A model generated the notes under the pieces. It did no database searches. It was not told the DNA's origin and saw only the letters and a program-made list of their open reading frames with translations. From Gammaproteobacteria bacterium (GTDB lineage Bacteria > Pseudomonadota > Gammaproteobacteria > Pseudomonadales > Azotimanducaceae): a stretch of DNA of 64,000 nucleotides. The position numbers and the translations under genes were made by a program. The stretch is taken from contig JAPOVV010000041.1 of assembly GCA_026707945.1 (NCBI GenBank), forward strand, positions 105,584 to 169,583. Direction: 5' to 3'. Positions 36,864-46,247 of this stretch are shown here, one piece after another (the stretch's first letter is position 1; the number at the start of each line of letters is the position of its first letter).

Positions 36864-38426
36864 TCATTCAATCCAATACATAAATCTAACTGGATGTAGA
36901 TTTCGACCGTTTTGCTCCCATCCGCCGACGTGAGTTCTTACAAGATTTAACGTCATTGTCACGTAGAGCGGAATAACAGGAAATTCCTCTAGTGCAACAC
37001 TTTCAGCCGCAGCGAGGTTCGATAGTCTCATTTCCTGATCGGCTGTTTCACGCGCTTCCTCGAAAAGTGCATCGAATTTAGGTGACGCATAGCCACCGTA
37101 GTTTGCGGGGCCGATCTTAGACCAAAGAAGCTCGATGTAATGCTCAGGATTGTTCTCGCCGAACCAACCAGCTTGTGCAACTTGGAAATCGCCGTTCTGA
37201 AGATCACTGAAATGTGTAGCTAAATTGGTATGGTGCAATGTGGTGCTAATTCCCGCCTCCTTCCACATGGCTGCGATCGCGACATATATCCGCTTGTTTT
37301 CCGCACCTGAAATGTAACGCAAGGTCACTTCTAGCGGTTGGGATTCGTTGAATCCCGCCTCCGCTAACAATGCGGTAGCGCGTTCGACAGAGGATTCGGC
37401 TGGACCCTGTGACATGTAACCCGATACGACTGGGGGCGATAGCGTCGTGCTGGGCATCTCGCCTGCGCCGAGAACTTGGTTGGTGATACGGGCTCTTGAG
37501 ATTGCCGCAGCGAGCGCAGCGCGAACACGTACATCATCGAACGGTTTTACGCGTGTGTTGATCACGAGATACATGATCGATTGCAGTGGCGTATTTCGGA
37601 CCTCGTTAGGTCGTTCCTGTAAGACCCTTCTTACAAGCGTGTGTGGGTATCCATGAACGATGTCCATATCTCCCGCAACGAAACGGTTGTACGCGGTTGC
37701 TGGTTCCGGAAAAGGGTAGTAACGAATCCGATCAATCGTGGAATCGTCCGCGTAGAGAAAGTGGTCGTTTTTTCTCAACTCAACGAATTCACGGGGGCGC
37801 CATTCGCTTAATACATATGCGCCGTTAGAAACCCAGTTTTCAGCTTTGACCCAAGCGTCTCCGTATCGATCGATTACATGCTGCGGTAAGGGATAGGCGA
37901 TGGGGTAGAGCAAGCGCTCCAATAGAAACGGGAATGGCCTTTCGAGGTCGACGACTAATGTGTGAGGATTAGCGGCGGCGACGCCTAGCCCCTCAGGGGG
38001 GATGTCGCCTCGATTAATTGCTTCAGCATGCTTGATGCAGTAGAGGAAGTGAGCAAGTGGCGATGCCGTACGTGGATCTTGATGACGGCGGAAGCCGAAC
38101 ACAAAGTCATTCGCTGTAAGCGGTTGACCGTCGCTCCACTTAGCGTCTGGATTCAGTTCGAAGCGCCATTGCAGTCCGTCGTCTGACGTTGTCCAGTGCT
38201 TCGCAACGCCTGGAAGAATCTCACCACGTGGTCCCATCGTGGTCAGACCAACGAACAGGTCCTTCAGAATGTGCTCTTCTGCATTGGCGAAATATCGGTG
38301 CGGATCGAGTGTGCCGGGTTCCGCTGAATTGCCGATATTCAGGGTGTCAAATTCTGGTTCTGCGGACGTGCCGAGAGCTGCCGCGATCGCTAGTGTTGCG
38401 AAAAGCGTGATTAGGTATCGATTCAA
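36864..38426 (-). CDS. oppA: Periplasmic oligopeptide-binding protein, OppA type
   Basis: 520 aa from TTG 38426, which overlaps the cfa stop (TTGA) and gives a proper signal peptide (MNRYLITLFATLAIAAALGT). A longer frame upstream runs antisense-free into cfa and has no signal. SBP_bac_5 features: NIGNSAEPGTLDPHRYFANA, FELNPDAKWSDGQPLTANDF, NPHTLVVDLERPFPFLLERL, FPVIPLYVTMTLNLVRTHVG. Binds oligopeptides for OppBC. The operon appears to begin with cfa. Confidence 0.9.
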   Translation of the reverse strand: MNRYLITLFATLAIAAALGTSAEPEFDTLNIGNSAEPGTLDPHRYFANAEEHILKDLFVGLTTMGPRGEILPGVAKHWTTSDDGLQWRFELNPDAKWSDGQPLTANDFVFGFRRHQDPRTASPLAHFLYCIKHAEAINRGDIPPEGLGVAAANPHTLVVDLERPFPFLLERLLYPIAYPLPQHVIDRYGDAWVKAENWVSNGAYVLSEWRPREFVELRKNDHFLYADDSTIDRIRYYPFPEPATAYNRFVAGDMDIVHGYPHTLVRRVLQERPNEVRNTPLQSIMYLVINTRVKPFDDVRVRAALAAAISRARITNQVLGAGEMPSTTLSPPVVSGYMSQGPAESSVERATALLAEAGFNESQPLEVTLRYISGAENKRIYVAIAAMWKEAGISTTLHHTNLATHFSDLQNGDFQVAQAGWFGENNPEHYIELLWSKIGPANYGGYASPKFDALFEEARETADQEMRLSNLAAAESVALEEFPVIPLYVTMTLNLVRTHVGGWEQNGRNLHPVRFMYWIE

Positions 38427-39634
38427 GTTCTGTAGAGGTAGTCCCGCGTTAAAGGTACGGTATCGTTTTGATGGGCGAGCTGCATCTGAAAGACGACGAG
38501 CGAGTCGTATTCGAAAGCCGTTTGACATGCACAAAGGTAGAACTCCCATAGGCGGCAGAATCGCTCACCTTGACGCTGTTTTACTTCATCACGGATTACT
38601 TGAAAGCGTTCATTCCATGCAGAAAGCGTTAGTGCGTAGTGACGTCTCCATACCTCGATATCTGATATGAACAAGCGATTACTCTCAATGGTTTTAGCAA
38701 TTTCAGAAAGAGAAGGTATGTAGCCGCCTGGGAATATGTAACGTTTGATCCATGGATTCGTAGGCGTTGGTTCGGAGGCACTCCCGATCGTGTGGATGGT
38801 TGCGATGCCATCGTCCTTGAGTAACTCCTTGACGCGCTTGAAATACGTAGGGAAATTGCGTTTGCCAACGTGTTCAAACATACCAACCGACACGATGGCG
38901 TCATACTGCGACGCGTGGTCCCGGTAGTCCTCTAGCAGAAATCGAACTTGATTGCCTAGGTTTCGACCCTTCGCACGCTCGTTGGCAACGCGTAACTGTG
39001 ACGTAGATAGCGTAATACCGGTCACGTGGACATCAGCATGTTCCGCTAGATACATCGCTAAGGAACCCCATCCAGATCCAATGTCGAGTACCCGCTGACC
39101 TGGTTTTAAGCAAAGTTTGTTCATCAAATGACGACACTTCGCTTGTTGCGCCGCTTCGAGCGACTCATCAGGATTCTCAAAGTAAGCACACGAATAGTGC
39201 ATGTCCTGGTCAAGGAACCCACGATACAGATCGTCATCGAGGTTGTAATGGAACGACACGTTGCGGAGGCTTGCTCTCACGGTATTCCATGAATGCGTGA
39301 TCGAAGTGAGTACAGGTGCTAGAGGAGATCCTTTGGCACCGGCGTAGTCGCTCATATTGACGCGAAGCAAACGAAGGAAGTCGGTTAGAGACCCCTGTTC
39401 AATGTCCAACTCCCCATTCATATAGCACTCGCCAAGGTGTAAGTGAGGATTGCGAAGAATGCGAAATAGCGTACCGCGTCGATTGAACTTCACCACAACT
39501 GGATTTTCGTCGTTACCAAAAGTCGTTCGATTGCCTTGATGGTCAATGAGGCAGAGTGAACCTGACTTAATGCGGTCTCTAAAGAGACGATCGACGAGAC
39601 GCATATGACGCGATTGCGTTAACAGTAGGTTCAA
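38423..39634 (-). CDS. cfa: Cyclopropane-fatty-acyl-phospholipid synthase family
   Basis: 403 aa from TTG 39634; ATG 39604 is an alternative. Adds a methylene from S-adenosylmethionine to unsaturated acyl chains of membrane lipids. SAM site KPGQRVLDIGSGWGSLAMYL; upstream HYSCAYFENPDESLEAAQQA (substrate/bicarbonate region); VSVGMFEHVGKRNFPTYFKR; C-terminal RFCRLWEFYLCACQTAFEYD, all as in Cfa. Cytoplasmic, membrane-associated. First gene of a minus-strand run through opp and the F420 genes; the LLM gene is divergent 44 bases away. Confidence 0.92.
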   Translation of the reverse strand: MNLLLTQSRHMRLVDRLFRDRIKSGSLCLIDHQGNRTTFGNDENPVVVKFNRRGTLFRILRNPHLHLGECYMNGELDIEQGSLTDFLRLLRVNMSDYAGAKGSPLAPVLTSITHSWNTVRASLRNVSFHYNLDDDLYRGFLDQDMHYSCAYFENPDESLEAAQQAKCRHLMNKLCLKPGQRVLDIGSGWGSLAMYLAEHADVHVTGITLSTSQLRVANERAKGRNLGNQVRFLLEDYRDHASQYDAIVSVGMFEHVGKRNFPTYFKRVKELLKDDGIATIHTIGSASEPTPTNPWIKRYIFPGGYIPSLSEIAKTIESNRLFISDIEVWRRHYALTLSAWNERFQVIRDEVKQRQGERFCRLWEFYLCACQTAFEYDSLVVFQMQLAHQNDTVPLTRDYLYRT

Positions 39635-39678
39635 AGTTTAATGGTGATTCCTACATATTTCTTTAGGCGCTAAAAATC

Positions 39679-40728
39679 ATGAAGGTGAGCATTGGAATCG
39701 GTGGACCAGCGTCCGGTCGATCACGGGACTTCGAACAGCAGGTGACGTTCGTCGTAGAGGCTGAAAAACTTGGTGTTTCGGATGTTTGGTCCGCGGAAGC
39801 GTGGGGACAGGACGCGATTGTTCCGCTTGCCTATCTTGCCGCTCGTACTACTCGCATCCGATTGGGAACTGGCATTGTTCAAATAAGCGCACGCGTTCCT
39901 TCGATGACAGCCATGACTGCGATGACTATGGCCGCGCTCTCAAATGACCGATTCATCCTGGGTTTAGGGGTGTCCGGGCCACAAGTTGTCGAAGGTCTTC
40001 AAGGGCGGCCTTTCAAAGCACCGCTGACGCGAATGAAAGAAACCGTGGACATCGTTCGAATGGCATTTCGCGGCGAAAAGATTCAATACGATGGTGAATA
40101 TCACGTGTTACCTCTCCCCGGTGGGGAAGGGAAAGCACTTCGCTTAGCTCAGCCTCCTGTCGACTCGATCCCAATCTATCTTGCGACACTGGGACCTAAA
40201 TCCCTCGAATACACCGGCGAGGCTGCTGACGGGTGGTTGGGAACCTCCTTTACTCCGAATCAAGCGCGTGCGCACCTTGACTTTATTTCACGCGGGGCTA
40301 GCCGTGCGGGACGCACGCTCGAAGAAATTGATATTCAGGCGGGTGGTTCGGTGATTTTCACGGACGAACCTCAGCAAATTATTGAACAAATGAAGGCAGG
40401 CCTTGCGTTTACCCTTGGGGCAATGGGATCGGCGCAAACGAATTTCTACAACGATGCCTACAAACGGGCAGGTTGGTCAGATGCAGCGTCAGAAGTTCAG
40501 AGGCTGTGGGTCGAAGGGAAGAGAGACGAGGCGACTCGGCTCGTTCCAGACGAAATGGTCGAACAGTCGAACTTAATCGGCGACGAAGCTAGGGTAATCG
40601 AAAGACTTAAAGTGTATCGTGATGCTGGCGTTACGACGCTACGTGTAGCTCCCGGTGGTAATTCACTGGAGTCTCAACTCGAAACTTTGGGTCGAACGAT
40701 GGACCTTATTCGTTCGCTTGACGACTAA
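39679..40728 (+). CDS. LLM-class flavin/F420-dependent oxidoreductase
   Basis: 349 aa, ATG start. Luciferase-like TIM barrel: start MKVSIGIGGPASGRSRDFEQ, VTFVVEAEKLGVSDVWSAEA, TTRIRLGTGIVQISARVPSM, NDRFILGLGVSGPQVVEG and IPIYLATLGPKSLEYTGEAA. This is the F420-type layout (methylene-H4MPT reductase/FGD-like) rather than alkanal monooxygenase. With F420 genes 5 kb away on the other strand, it is the best candidate in the window to use F420. The substrate is unknown. The 3' end overlaps the convergent hydrolase gene by 4 bases. Confidence 0.87.
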   Translation: MKVSIGIGGPASGRSRDFEQQVTFVVEAEKLGVSDVWSAEAWGQDAIVPLAYLAARTTRIRLGTGIVQISARVPSMTAMTAMTMAALSNDRFILGLGVSGPQVVEGLQGRPFKAPLTRMKETVDIVRMAFRGEKIQYDGEYHVLPLPGGEGKALRLAQPPVDSIPIYLATLGPKSLEYTGEAADGWLGTSFTPNQARAHLDFISRGASRAGRTLEEIDIQAGGSVIFTDEPQQIIEQMKAGLAFTLGAMGSAQTNFYNDAYKRAGWSDAASEVQRLWVEGKRDEATRLVPDEMVEQSNLIGDEARVIERLKVYRDAGVTTLRVAPGGNSLESQLETLGRTMDLIRSLDD

Positions 40729-41618
40729 CGATTCGCGTCAGCTGCGAGGATATGGGCGACGGTCGATTCAACCATCTCTGGGATAACCGGCTCAGATAGG
40801 TCGTGTCCCATCTTGTCGATGAGACGTAGCGTCCCATTGTTAACGGTTTCGATAAGATCGACACTTCCATCATGCGCGACGAGTGGATCGTCAGTACCGT
40901 GAATCGCAAGTACTGGCACTTGACTTCCGCGTATCGCGTCACGGCGGTCTCCGTCCGTAACAATTGCGCCAAACTGGCGTAGCATCGCTTCAGGGCGTAA
41001 GGCTCGGTCGTAGGCGAGCTCGACAAATCGACCCATTCCTACTTCCGTGCTCTGATAGTGTGGTCCGCCAAGAAGATTGTTAACGTTACGACCGTTCTCA
41101 ATGGCGGCATCCCGATCCATGGGGACGAAATTGCTGGCAAGCGCTGCAATGGCTTCGGGTTTTGGTTCTCCGACTTCAGAGTTCCCGGTCGTACTCATAA
41201 TCGATGTGAGACTAAACACGCGCTCGGGATAGTTCCCCAGTAGGTGTTGCGCGATCATGCCGCCCATCGAGACGCCGACGACGTGTGCGCCTGATTGGCC
41301 GATGTGATTGAGTAGGTGGACTGCGTCCATCGCCATATCGGCTAGTGTATATGGAGGCGAAAGAAGCGTGGGATCCTCTCGAGCTGCGATAAGGTCTGCG
41401 ATGGTCGGTGGTGTCCCGCCAAAATCGAAAGATAGACCACAGTCGCGATTGTCGTAGTAGATAACGCGGAGACCGGATTCGACGACACCGTCGAGGAATG
41501 AGTCAGGCCAATGAATTAACTGGCAACCTACCCCGTGGATGAGTAGTACGGGAGGGTCTGCGCGAGATCCTCGTTGTTCGAAATAGATATCCCCTAACGG
41601 TGTTCGAAGTGTTGGCAT
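40725..41618 (-). CDS. Alpha/beta hydrolase
   Basis: 297 aa, ATG start. HGVGCQ oxyanion region after VLLIHG, nucleophile elbow GVSMGG (Ser), then a cap, and near the end a late Asp (AIHGTDDPLV) and His (DKMGHDLSEP), completing the triad. YYDNRDCGLSFDFGG is typical of the esterase/haloperoxidase-like group. Cytoplasmic, no signal peptide. Substrate not predictable. Tail-to-tail with the LLM oxidoreductase. Confidence 0.88.
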   Translation of the reverse strand: MPTLRTPLGDIYFEQRGSRADPPVLLIHGVGCQLIHWPDSFLDGVVESGLRVIYYDNRDCGLSFDFGGTPPTIADLIAAREDPTLLSPPYTLADMAMDAVHLLNHIGQSGAHVVGVSMGGMIAQHLLGNYPERVFSLTSIMSTTGNSEVGEPKPEAIAALASNFVPMDRDAAIENGRNVNNLLGGPHYQSTEVGMGRFVELAYDRALRPEAMLRQFGAIVTDGDRRDAIRGSQVPVLAIHGTDDPLVAHDGSVDLIETVNNGTLRLIDKMGHDLSEPVIPEMVESTVAHILAADANR

Positions 41619-41742
41619 ATTTAAGTCAGTTGATCTTCTGTAATCGGCTGGCTATCGGTGATTCAGGTTGCGATGCGGTGGGGATTGTAGATGTCGACTA
41701 TTCGGAAATTGTCTGCCTGCGCAAGGTATGCGATCGCATAGC

Positions 41743-44700
41743 CTACGTAGCGGTTGCGTCCACGTTCCGCGCTCTTCGAGCACGCCATCTCAACGCGATT
41801 CCGTGACCCAGGTTCTTGAACTGATGCGGAAACGCCAACATAGCCGGAGTACATACCAACGTTAGGACGGTGGCAAACGTCAAACCAAATACGATTGCTT
41901 GTGCGAGCGGCACCCAGAAACTCGACACCGTACTTCCAACAATAATCTTGCCATTAACGAAGTCCATCGAAATGTTGCTCGCGAGGGGCATCAAACCCAT
42001 TACCGTCGTCACTGTGGTGAGCAAGACCGGTCGGAAGCGCTGAGCTCCCGTACGAACGATTAGATCAAGGTAGTTCAACTCGGGGTGGTCACGCCGCAGT
42101 TGGTTATAGGTATCTATGAGCACGATGTTGTTATTGACGACGATCCCAGCAAGTGCGACGACCCCGATACCAGTCAGAATTGCACTAAATGGTCGACTGG
42201 TGATAACTAAGCCGAGCAATACTCCCGCCGTGGACATCACGACGCTAAACAGGATTAGGAAGCTCTGGTAGATGCTGTTGAATTGCGTGACGAGCAGCAC
42301 AAACATCAGACACAGCGCAAAGATGAAGGCTTGAATCACAAAAGCAATGGATTCTTGCTGTTCCTCGTTAGCGCCACGGAACCGAATCGTGACACGAGGA
42401 TCAAATCGTTGCCGGTCTAGCCACGCGCCAATTTCGCGAACTTTCGCATCTGCTAAGACGCCCGGTTCGACATCAGCAAGGATTTCAAATACGTGCTTCC
42501 GATCACGACGGGTGATGTTCTCAATACTGTTTATGGGCTCGCGTTTGACGAAATTCGACATTGGCACCAGCCCTTGAGTCGTCGGAATTCGCATGTCATC
42601 TAATGCGTCTAATCCGCGACTTTCATCGGGGTAGCGCACTCGAATATCCACGGCATCGTCCACATCATCAGGTCGGTATTCGCCCATAAATATGCCATTC
42701 GTAACGAGTTGCACTGCCATCCCGACTAGCGTGACATCGGCGTTAAAAATCGCTGCTCGAGCACGATCAACGGCGATACGCCATTGCACTCCGGGGATAG
42801 GCCGAGAGTCTTCGATATCGCGCAATCCATCTACTTCGCCATCAATGTACTCGCGGACGGCTGCAACGACGGGTGGGATGAGTTCGCGGTAGTTAGACGA
42901 AAACTCTATTTGCACGGGTTTACCGACGGGTGGCCCTTCTTCTAGCGGACGAACTTCCACTACGATGCCTACAACGTCTTTCACTCGATTGCGCATGACC
43001 TCGAGCGTGTCTTCCCCGCTCATTTCGCGTTCAGATTGGTCTACTAGTTCCACGAATATAGACGCAATAACGTCCTGAGCGGCATCTTGCCTTCCAAAAA
43101 AGCCACCGGCTGCAACCGTCGCGATCGTGTCAATTCCTTGAATACCAGGTACGTGTAACAGTCGATCTTCGACTTCGCCGACGAGCTCTGAGGTTTGGTC
43201 GATTGTCAGATTTCCACGGGCGTGGATCAGTACTTGTGCAAACTGAGGGTCGGATTCGAAGAAAATCATCCCAAGTTGCTTCGCGTTGTATGCGGCAAAT
43301 GAAACTACTAGAGCAAGCACCGTCAGCGTCACCGTCAACCACGCGTGACGCGTTGAGACTTTAACTATTCGCGCATATAGACCTGTGAACGATCGCAGCG
43401 TCGTAGGATCACCGGATTCGAGTACGCTTGTTCGAGTTTTTGCCGCTTCCGATAAGGATCCGGCTTTTCCGAATATAGCGCCAAGGACGGGGCCGAAACA
43501 AAGAGCGTAGAGCAGACTACCGCTTAGGACCGCAAATACGGTTATCGGCAGGTAACTCATGAACTTGCCCGAGATGCCAGGCCAGAACACCAATGGAAGA
43601 AATGCCGCAAGTGTAGTGGCAACCGACGCGGTAACGGGCCAGAACATGCGCTTCGCTGCCAACCCGTATGCCTCGTTCCGTTCGTGTCCTTCGATCATTT
43701 TGCGATCGGCGTACTCCGTAATGACGATCGCCCCGTCGATCAACATGCCGAGACCTAGAAGCATGCCGAACAGCACCATGAAATTGAACGTCATGTCCAT
43801 GACCCAGACAATTCCGATTGCAAACAGGAATGACACAGGAATGGCCATACCTACGATGACGCCGCTTCGGAAACCCATACTGCCAACCACAAGTACCATC
43901 ACGATCACTAACGCGGTGAGAACATTTCCTTCCAGTTCCCTTACTTGGCGAAGAGCGAAAGGTGATTGGTCTTGACTGTAAAAAATATCGACGTACTTTG
44001 GTGTTGAGACCTTCCACTCTTCAACAATTGCTTTCACCGCATTGGCGGTGTCAATTTCGTTCGCGTTGGCGCGATTGAATACATAAACGGCAATAGTTTG
44101 CGCACCGTTTACACGTGCGAAGTTGTCTCGATCTTTAAATGTTCGTGCTACGGACGCAACGTCTTTGAGCGTGATTGCGACGTCGCCATCGACTTTTACT
44201 GGCAGGTCCCACAGGTCCTGGGCTTCTTCGACAACACTAGGTACTTTGATTGATATGCGACCATCGCCGGAATCTAGCGCCCCCGCAGGGATTAGTCGAG
44301 TATTGCGTTGGAGCGTGACCATCAATTGATCGATGGTAATTTCATACGCAGCGAGATCTGCGGGATTAATGACAACCTCGAGGAGTTCTTCTCGATTTCC
44401 GCGAATATCTGCTTCAAGAACGGAAGGTATGGTTTCAAGTCGCGCTTTCAGGTCCTGCGCCAACTGATAAAGCATGCGCTCTGGTGCTTCTCTACCTGTG
44501 ATGTTGACCTGCAACACTGCGAAGCTTGATGTGGTTTGCTCACTTACGATGGGTTCTTCGGCGGTCGTAGGGAACTTCACCTTTGCGCGATCAACAGCTT
44601 CTCGAACATCCAGTAGGGCTTTACTAAGGTCAACTTCGACATCGAATTCCACAAATACGGTCGCAGCGCCTTCATTGCCAAATGACTGGACTTCTTCCAC

Positions 44701-44934
44701 CCCTTCGACGGAAGCTAGTTCCGTTTCAATCGGTAGCACAAGAAGCTGAATCGCATCCTCTGGTGATATGCCTTCATGCAGAACTGTTATTACGAAGAAC
44801 GGAACGTCGATCCTCGGACTCGACTCGATTGGTATGGACACTCGACCGATAAGACCAAACAGAACAACGACAAACATCAACAACATGGTCGTTCGCTTGC
44901 GACCAAGGGTACGATCAATTAGGAGGTCTCTCAT
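41743..44934 (-). CDS. RND efflux transporter permease
   Basis: 1063 aa, AcrB-like trimeric pump subunit with twelve membrane helices and two large periplasmic loops. N-terminus DRTLGRKRTTMLLMFVVVLF then SIPIESSPRIDVPFFVITVL. The proton-relay helix reads GMLIDGAIVITEYADRK: only one of the paired Asp residues (E. coli Asp407/Asp408) is kept and the second is Gly, as in some HAE-type subfamilies. Second half QFNSIYQSFLILFSVVMSTA and TVTTVMGLMPL. It follows the adaptor gene by 12 bases. No TolC-type outer-membrane gene is adjacent. Substrates unknown. Confidence 0.93.
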   Translation of the reverse strand: MRDLLIDRTLGRKRTTMLLMFVVVLFGLIGRVSIPIESSPRIDVPFFVITVLHEGISPEDAIQLLVLPIETELASVEGVEEVQSFGNEGAATVFVEFDVEVDLSKALLDVREAVDRAKVKFPTTAEEPIVSEQTTSSFAVLQVNITGREAPERMLYQLAQDLKARLETIPSVLEADIRGNREELLEVVINPADLAAYEITIDQLMVTLQRNTRLIPAGALDSGDGRISIKVPSVVEEAQDLWDLPVKVDGDVAITLKDVASVARTFKDRDNFARVNGAQTIAVYVFNRANANEIDTANAVKAIVEEWKVSTPKYVDIFYSQDQSPFALRQVRELEGNVLTALVIVMVLVVGSMGFRSGVIVGMAIPVSFLFAIGIVWVMDMTFNFMVLFGMLLGLGMLIDGAIVITEYADRKMIEGHERNEAYGLAAKRMFWPVTASVATTLAAFLPLVFWPGISGKFMSYLPITVFAVLSGSLLYALCFGPVLGAIFGKAGSLSEAAKTRTSVLESGDPTTLRSFTGLYARIVKVSTRHAWLTVTLTVLALVVSFAAYNAKQLGMIFFESDPQFAQVLIHARGNLTIDQTSELVGEVEDRLLHVPGIQGIDTIATVAAGGFFGRQDAAQDVIASIFVELVDQSEREMSGEDTLEVMRNRVKDVVGIVVEVRPLEEGPPVGKPVQIEFSSNYRELIPPVVAAVREYIDGEVDGLRDIEDSRPIPGVQWRIAVDRARAAIFNADVTLVGMAVQLVTNGIFMGEYRPDDVDDAVDIRVRYPDESRGLDALDDMRIPTTQGLVPMSNFVKREPINSIENITRRDRKHVFEILADVEPGVLADAKVREIGAWLDRQRFDPRVTIRFRGANEEQQESIAFVIQAFIFALCLMFVLLVTQFNSIYQSFLILFSVVMSTAGVLLGLVITSRPFSAILTGIGVVALAGIVVNNNIVLIDTYNQLRRDHPELNYLDLIVRTGAQRFRPVLLTTVTTVMGLMPLASNISMDFVNGKIIVGSTVSSFWVPLAQAIVFGLTFATVLTLVCTPAMLAFPHQFKNLGHGIALRWRARRARNVDATAT

Positions 44935-44946
44935 ATCGAATGCGAC

Positions 44947-46041
44947 CTAGATGTCATCTTCAAAGACGACTTCGACAATCTCGTTAGGGACTACGAAGTC
45001 TTGGCCTACGGTGATTAAGGTTGCTATGTCGGGTAGACCTGTTACCCATGCCCCGTCTCTGTCTTCTGTAACGATCGAGATTGGAGCAAATGTGACTCGA
45101 CTCGCATCGCCGACGGTTTGAATGCCAAGCTGACCGTCGTCGTCGATACCAATAAGTGCTACCGGCACCTTATGAGCGCGATATGTCTCTAGGGGGATCA
45201 ATAGCTCGGCAGTGAGCCCCGAGCGTATGTTGGAATCTGGGTTTTCGACGAGTACTTCAACAATAAATGTACGAGTATTGGCGTTAGACTGCTGTCCTAT
45301 GAACGTGACTGTACCCGAAATTGTCTCGCCGGACGGTAAACGCGCTTCCGCGACAGTTCCTACAGCAAAATGATGGATTTCCTTCTCACTTACCTGAGCG
45401 ATTACCTTCATAGGGTCGAGATCAATGAGTGTGACGCAAGACGACCCCGGTTGCAGCAGATCACCTATCTCTGCGTGGGCTTCTTCGATAAAACCACTGA
45501 AAGGCGCTTTGATCGTTGCTCTTTCAAGCTCTTTCCGGCGCTGCAAGAGCATCGCTTCTACTTGGGTAACCCGAGCTTTCGCTGCGGCAATCTGTCGCTC
45601 AATCTGTAGACCACTGTCGCGAAGAGACGCTTGACCTTCATATTCAAGTCTTACTTCGTGAAGAAGATCCTCCGCTTCTCGAACCCTAGCTTCGCGCTCA
45701 TCGAGTTCAAGAACGCATAGTGGATCGCCTTTGTCCACCCGATCGCCAAGTTCAATCGCGCGATTTAATACTAGCCCCCCGACCTCAGCTCGCACGATAA
45801 CCGTACGTTTGTTCTCGGTGCGTCCGCTCAAGCTTGAAACTCGTTGCTTTTCCTGTGCGACACTTACTTTGGCTCGCACCTTGGTTGCTGGTAAATCCGC
45901 CACCAACGCCTTAGTTTCGGCGTTAATGTCAGCCAGCGTCTTATCCGACGCTACGATTTCTTCAGGCGTTAGGAAGTCATAGGAAAACCAGGCGATCGCT
46001 ATGAGCAGGATCACTATCGCGACCCAGAAATTGCGTGACAT
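44947..46041 (-). CDS. RND efflux periplasmic adaptor (membrane-fusion protein)
   Basis: 364 aa, ATG start. One N-terminal membrane anchor (FWVAIVILLIAIAWFSYDFL), lipoyl half-motifs (VIVRAEVGGLVLNRAIELGD and TIKAPFSGFIEEAHAEIGDL) flanking a coiled-coil hairpin (VREAEDLLHEVRLEYEGQAS... VEAMLLQRRKELERA), then beta-barrel and membrane-proximal domains. Couples the permease to an outer-membrane channel. First gene of a two-gene operon. The unusually long N-terminal segment before the lipoyl half contains a second helical stretch. Confidence 0.92.
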   Translation of the reverse strand: MSRNFWVAIVILLIAIAWFSYDFLTPEEIVASDKTLADINAETKALVADLPATKVRAKVSVAQEKQRVSSLSGRTENKRTVIVRAEVGGLVLNRAIELGDRVDKGDPLCVLELDEREARVREAEDLLHEVRLEYEGQASLRDSGLQIERQIAAAKARVTQVEAMLLQRRKELERATIKAPFSGFIEEAHAEIGDLLQPGSSCVTLIDLDPMKVIAQVSEKEIHHFAVGTVAEARLPSGETISGTVTFIGQQSNANTRTFIVEVLVENPDSNIRSGLTAELLIPLETYRAHKVPVALIGIDDDGQLGIQTVGDASRVTFAPISIVTEDRDGAWVTGLPDIATLITVGQDFVVPNEIVEVVFEDDI

Positions 46042-46098
46042 TTGGTGCTTAATCTATGCTTGAGAAAGGTAAGAATTGAAGGTCAAGATTACCTTGCT

Positions 46099-46149
46099 AG
46101 GTATACCTTCAATCGAGGCCGATTACCGGCACGGACAATAATAGTCCGT
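46099..46149. promoter_or_regulatory. Two palindromes in the divergent promoter region
   Basis: AGGTATACCT (46099-46108) is a perfect 10-base palindrome. ACGGAC-AATAATA-GTCCGT (46131-46149) is a perfect 6-base inverted repeat. Both lie in the 206-base gap between the RND operon and the selenoprotein gene and could be repressor sites for either side. No regulator gene is adjacent. Confidence 0.4.
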
Positions 46150-46247
46150 CCGAACAGGAATTGTTGAGTGTGAACTCGTTATGGTGCGTTCTGCTGAAGT
46201 AATTTGCAGCGCGTCGAGGCGCCTCATCATGTCAAACGGGGAGAAAG

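Noticed and set aside
38427..38549. Longer OppA start inside cfa
   Set aside because: The first 41 residues are non-signal sequence lying over cfa. TTG 38426 gives a clean signal peptide and TTGA coupling.
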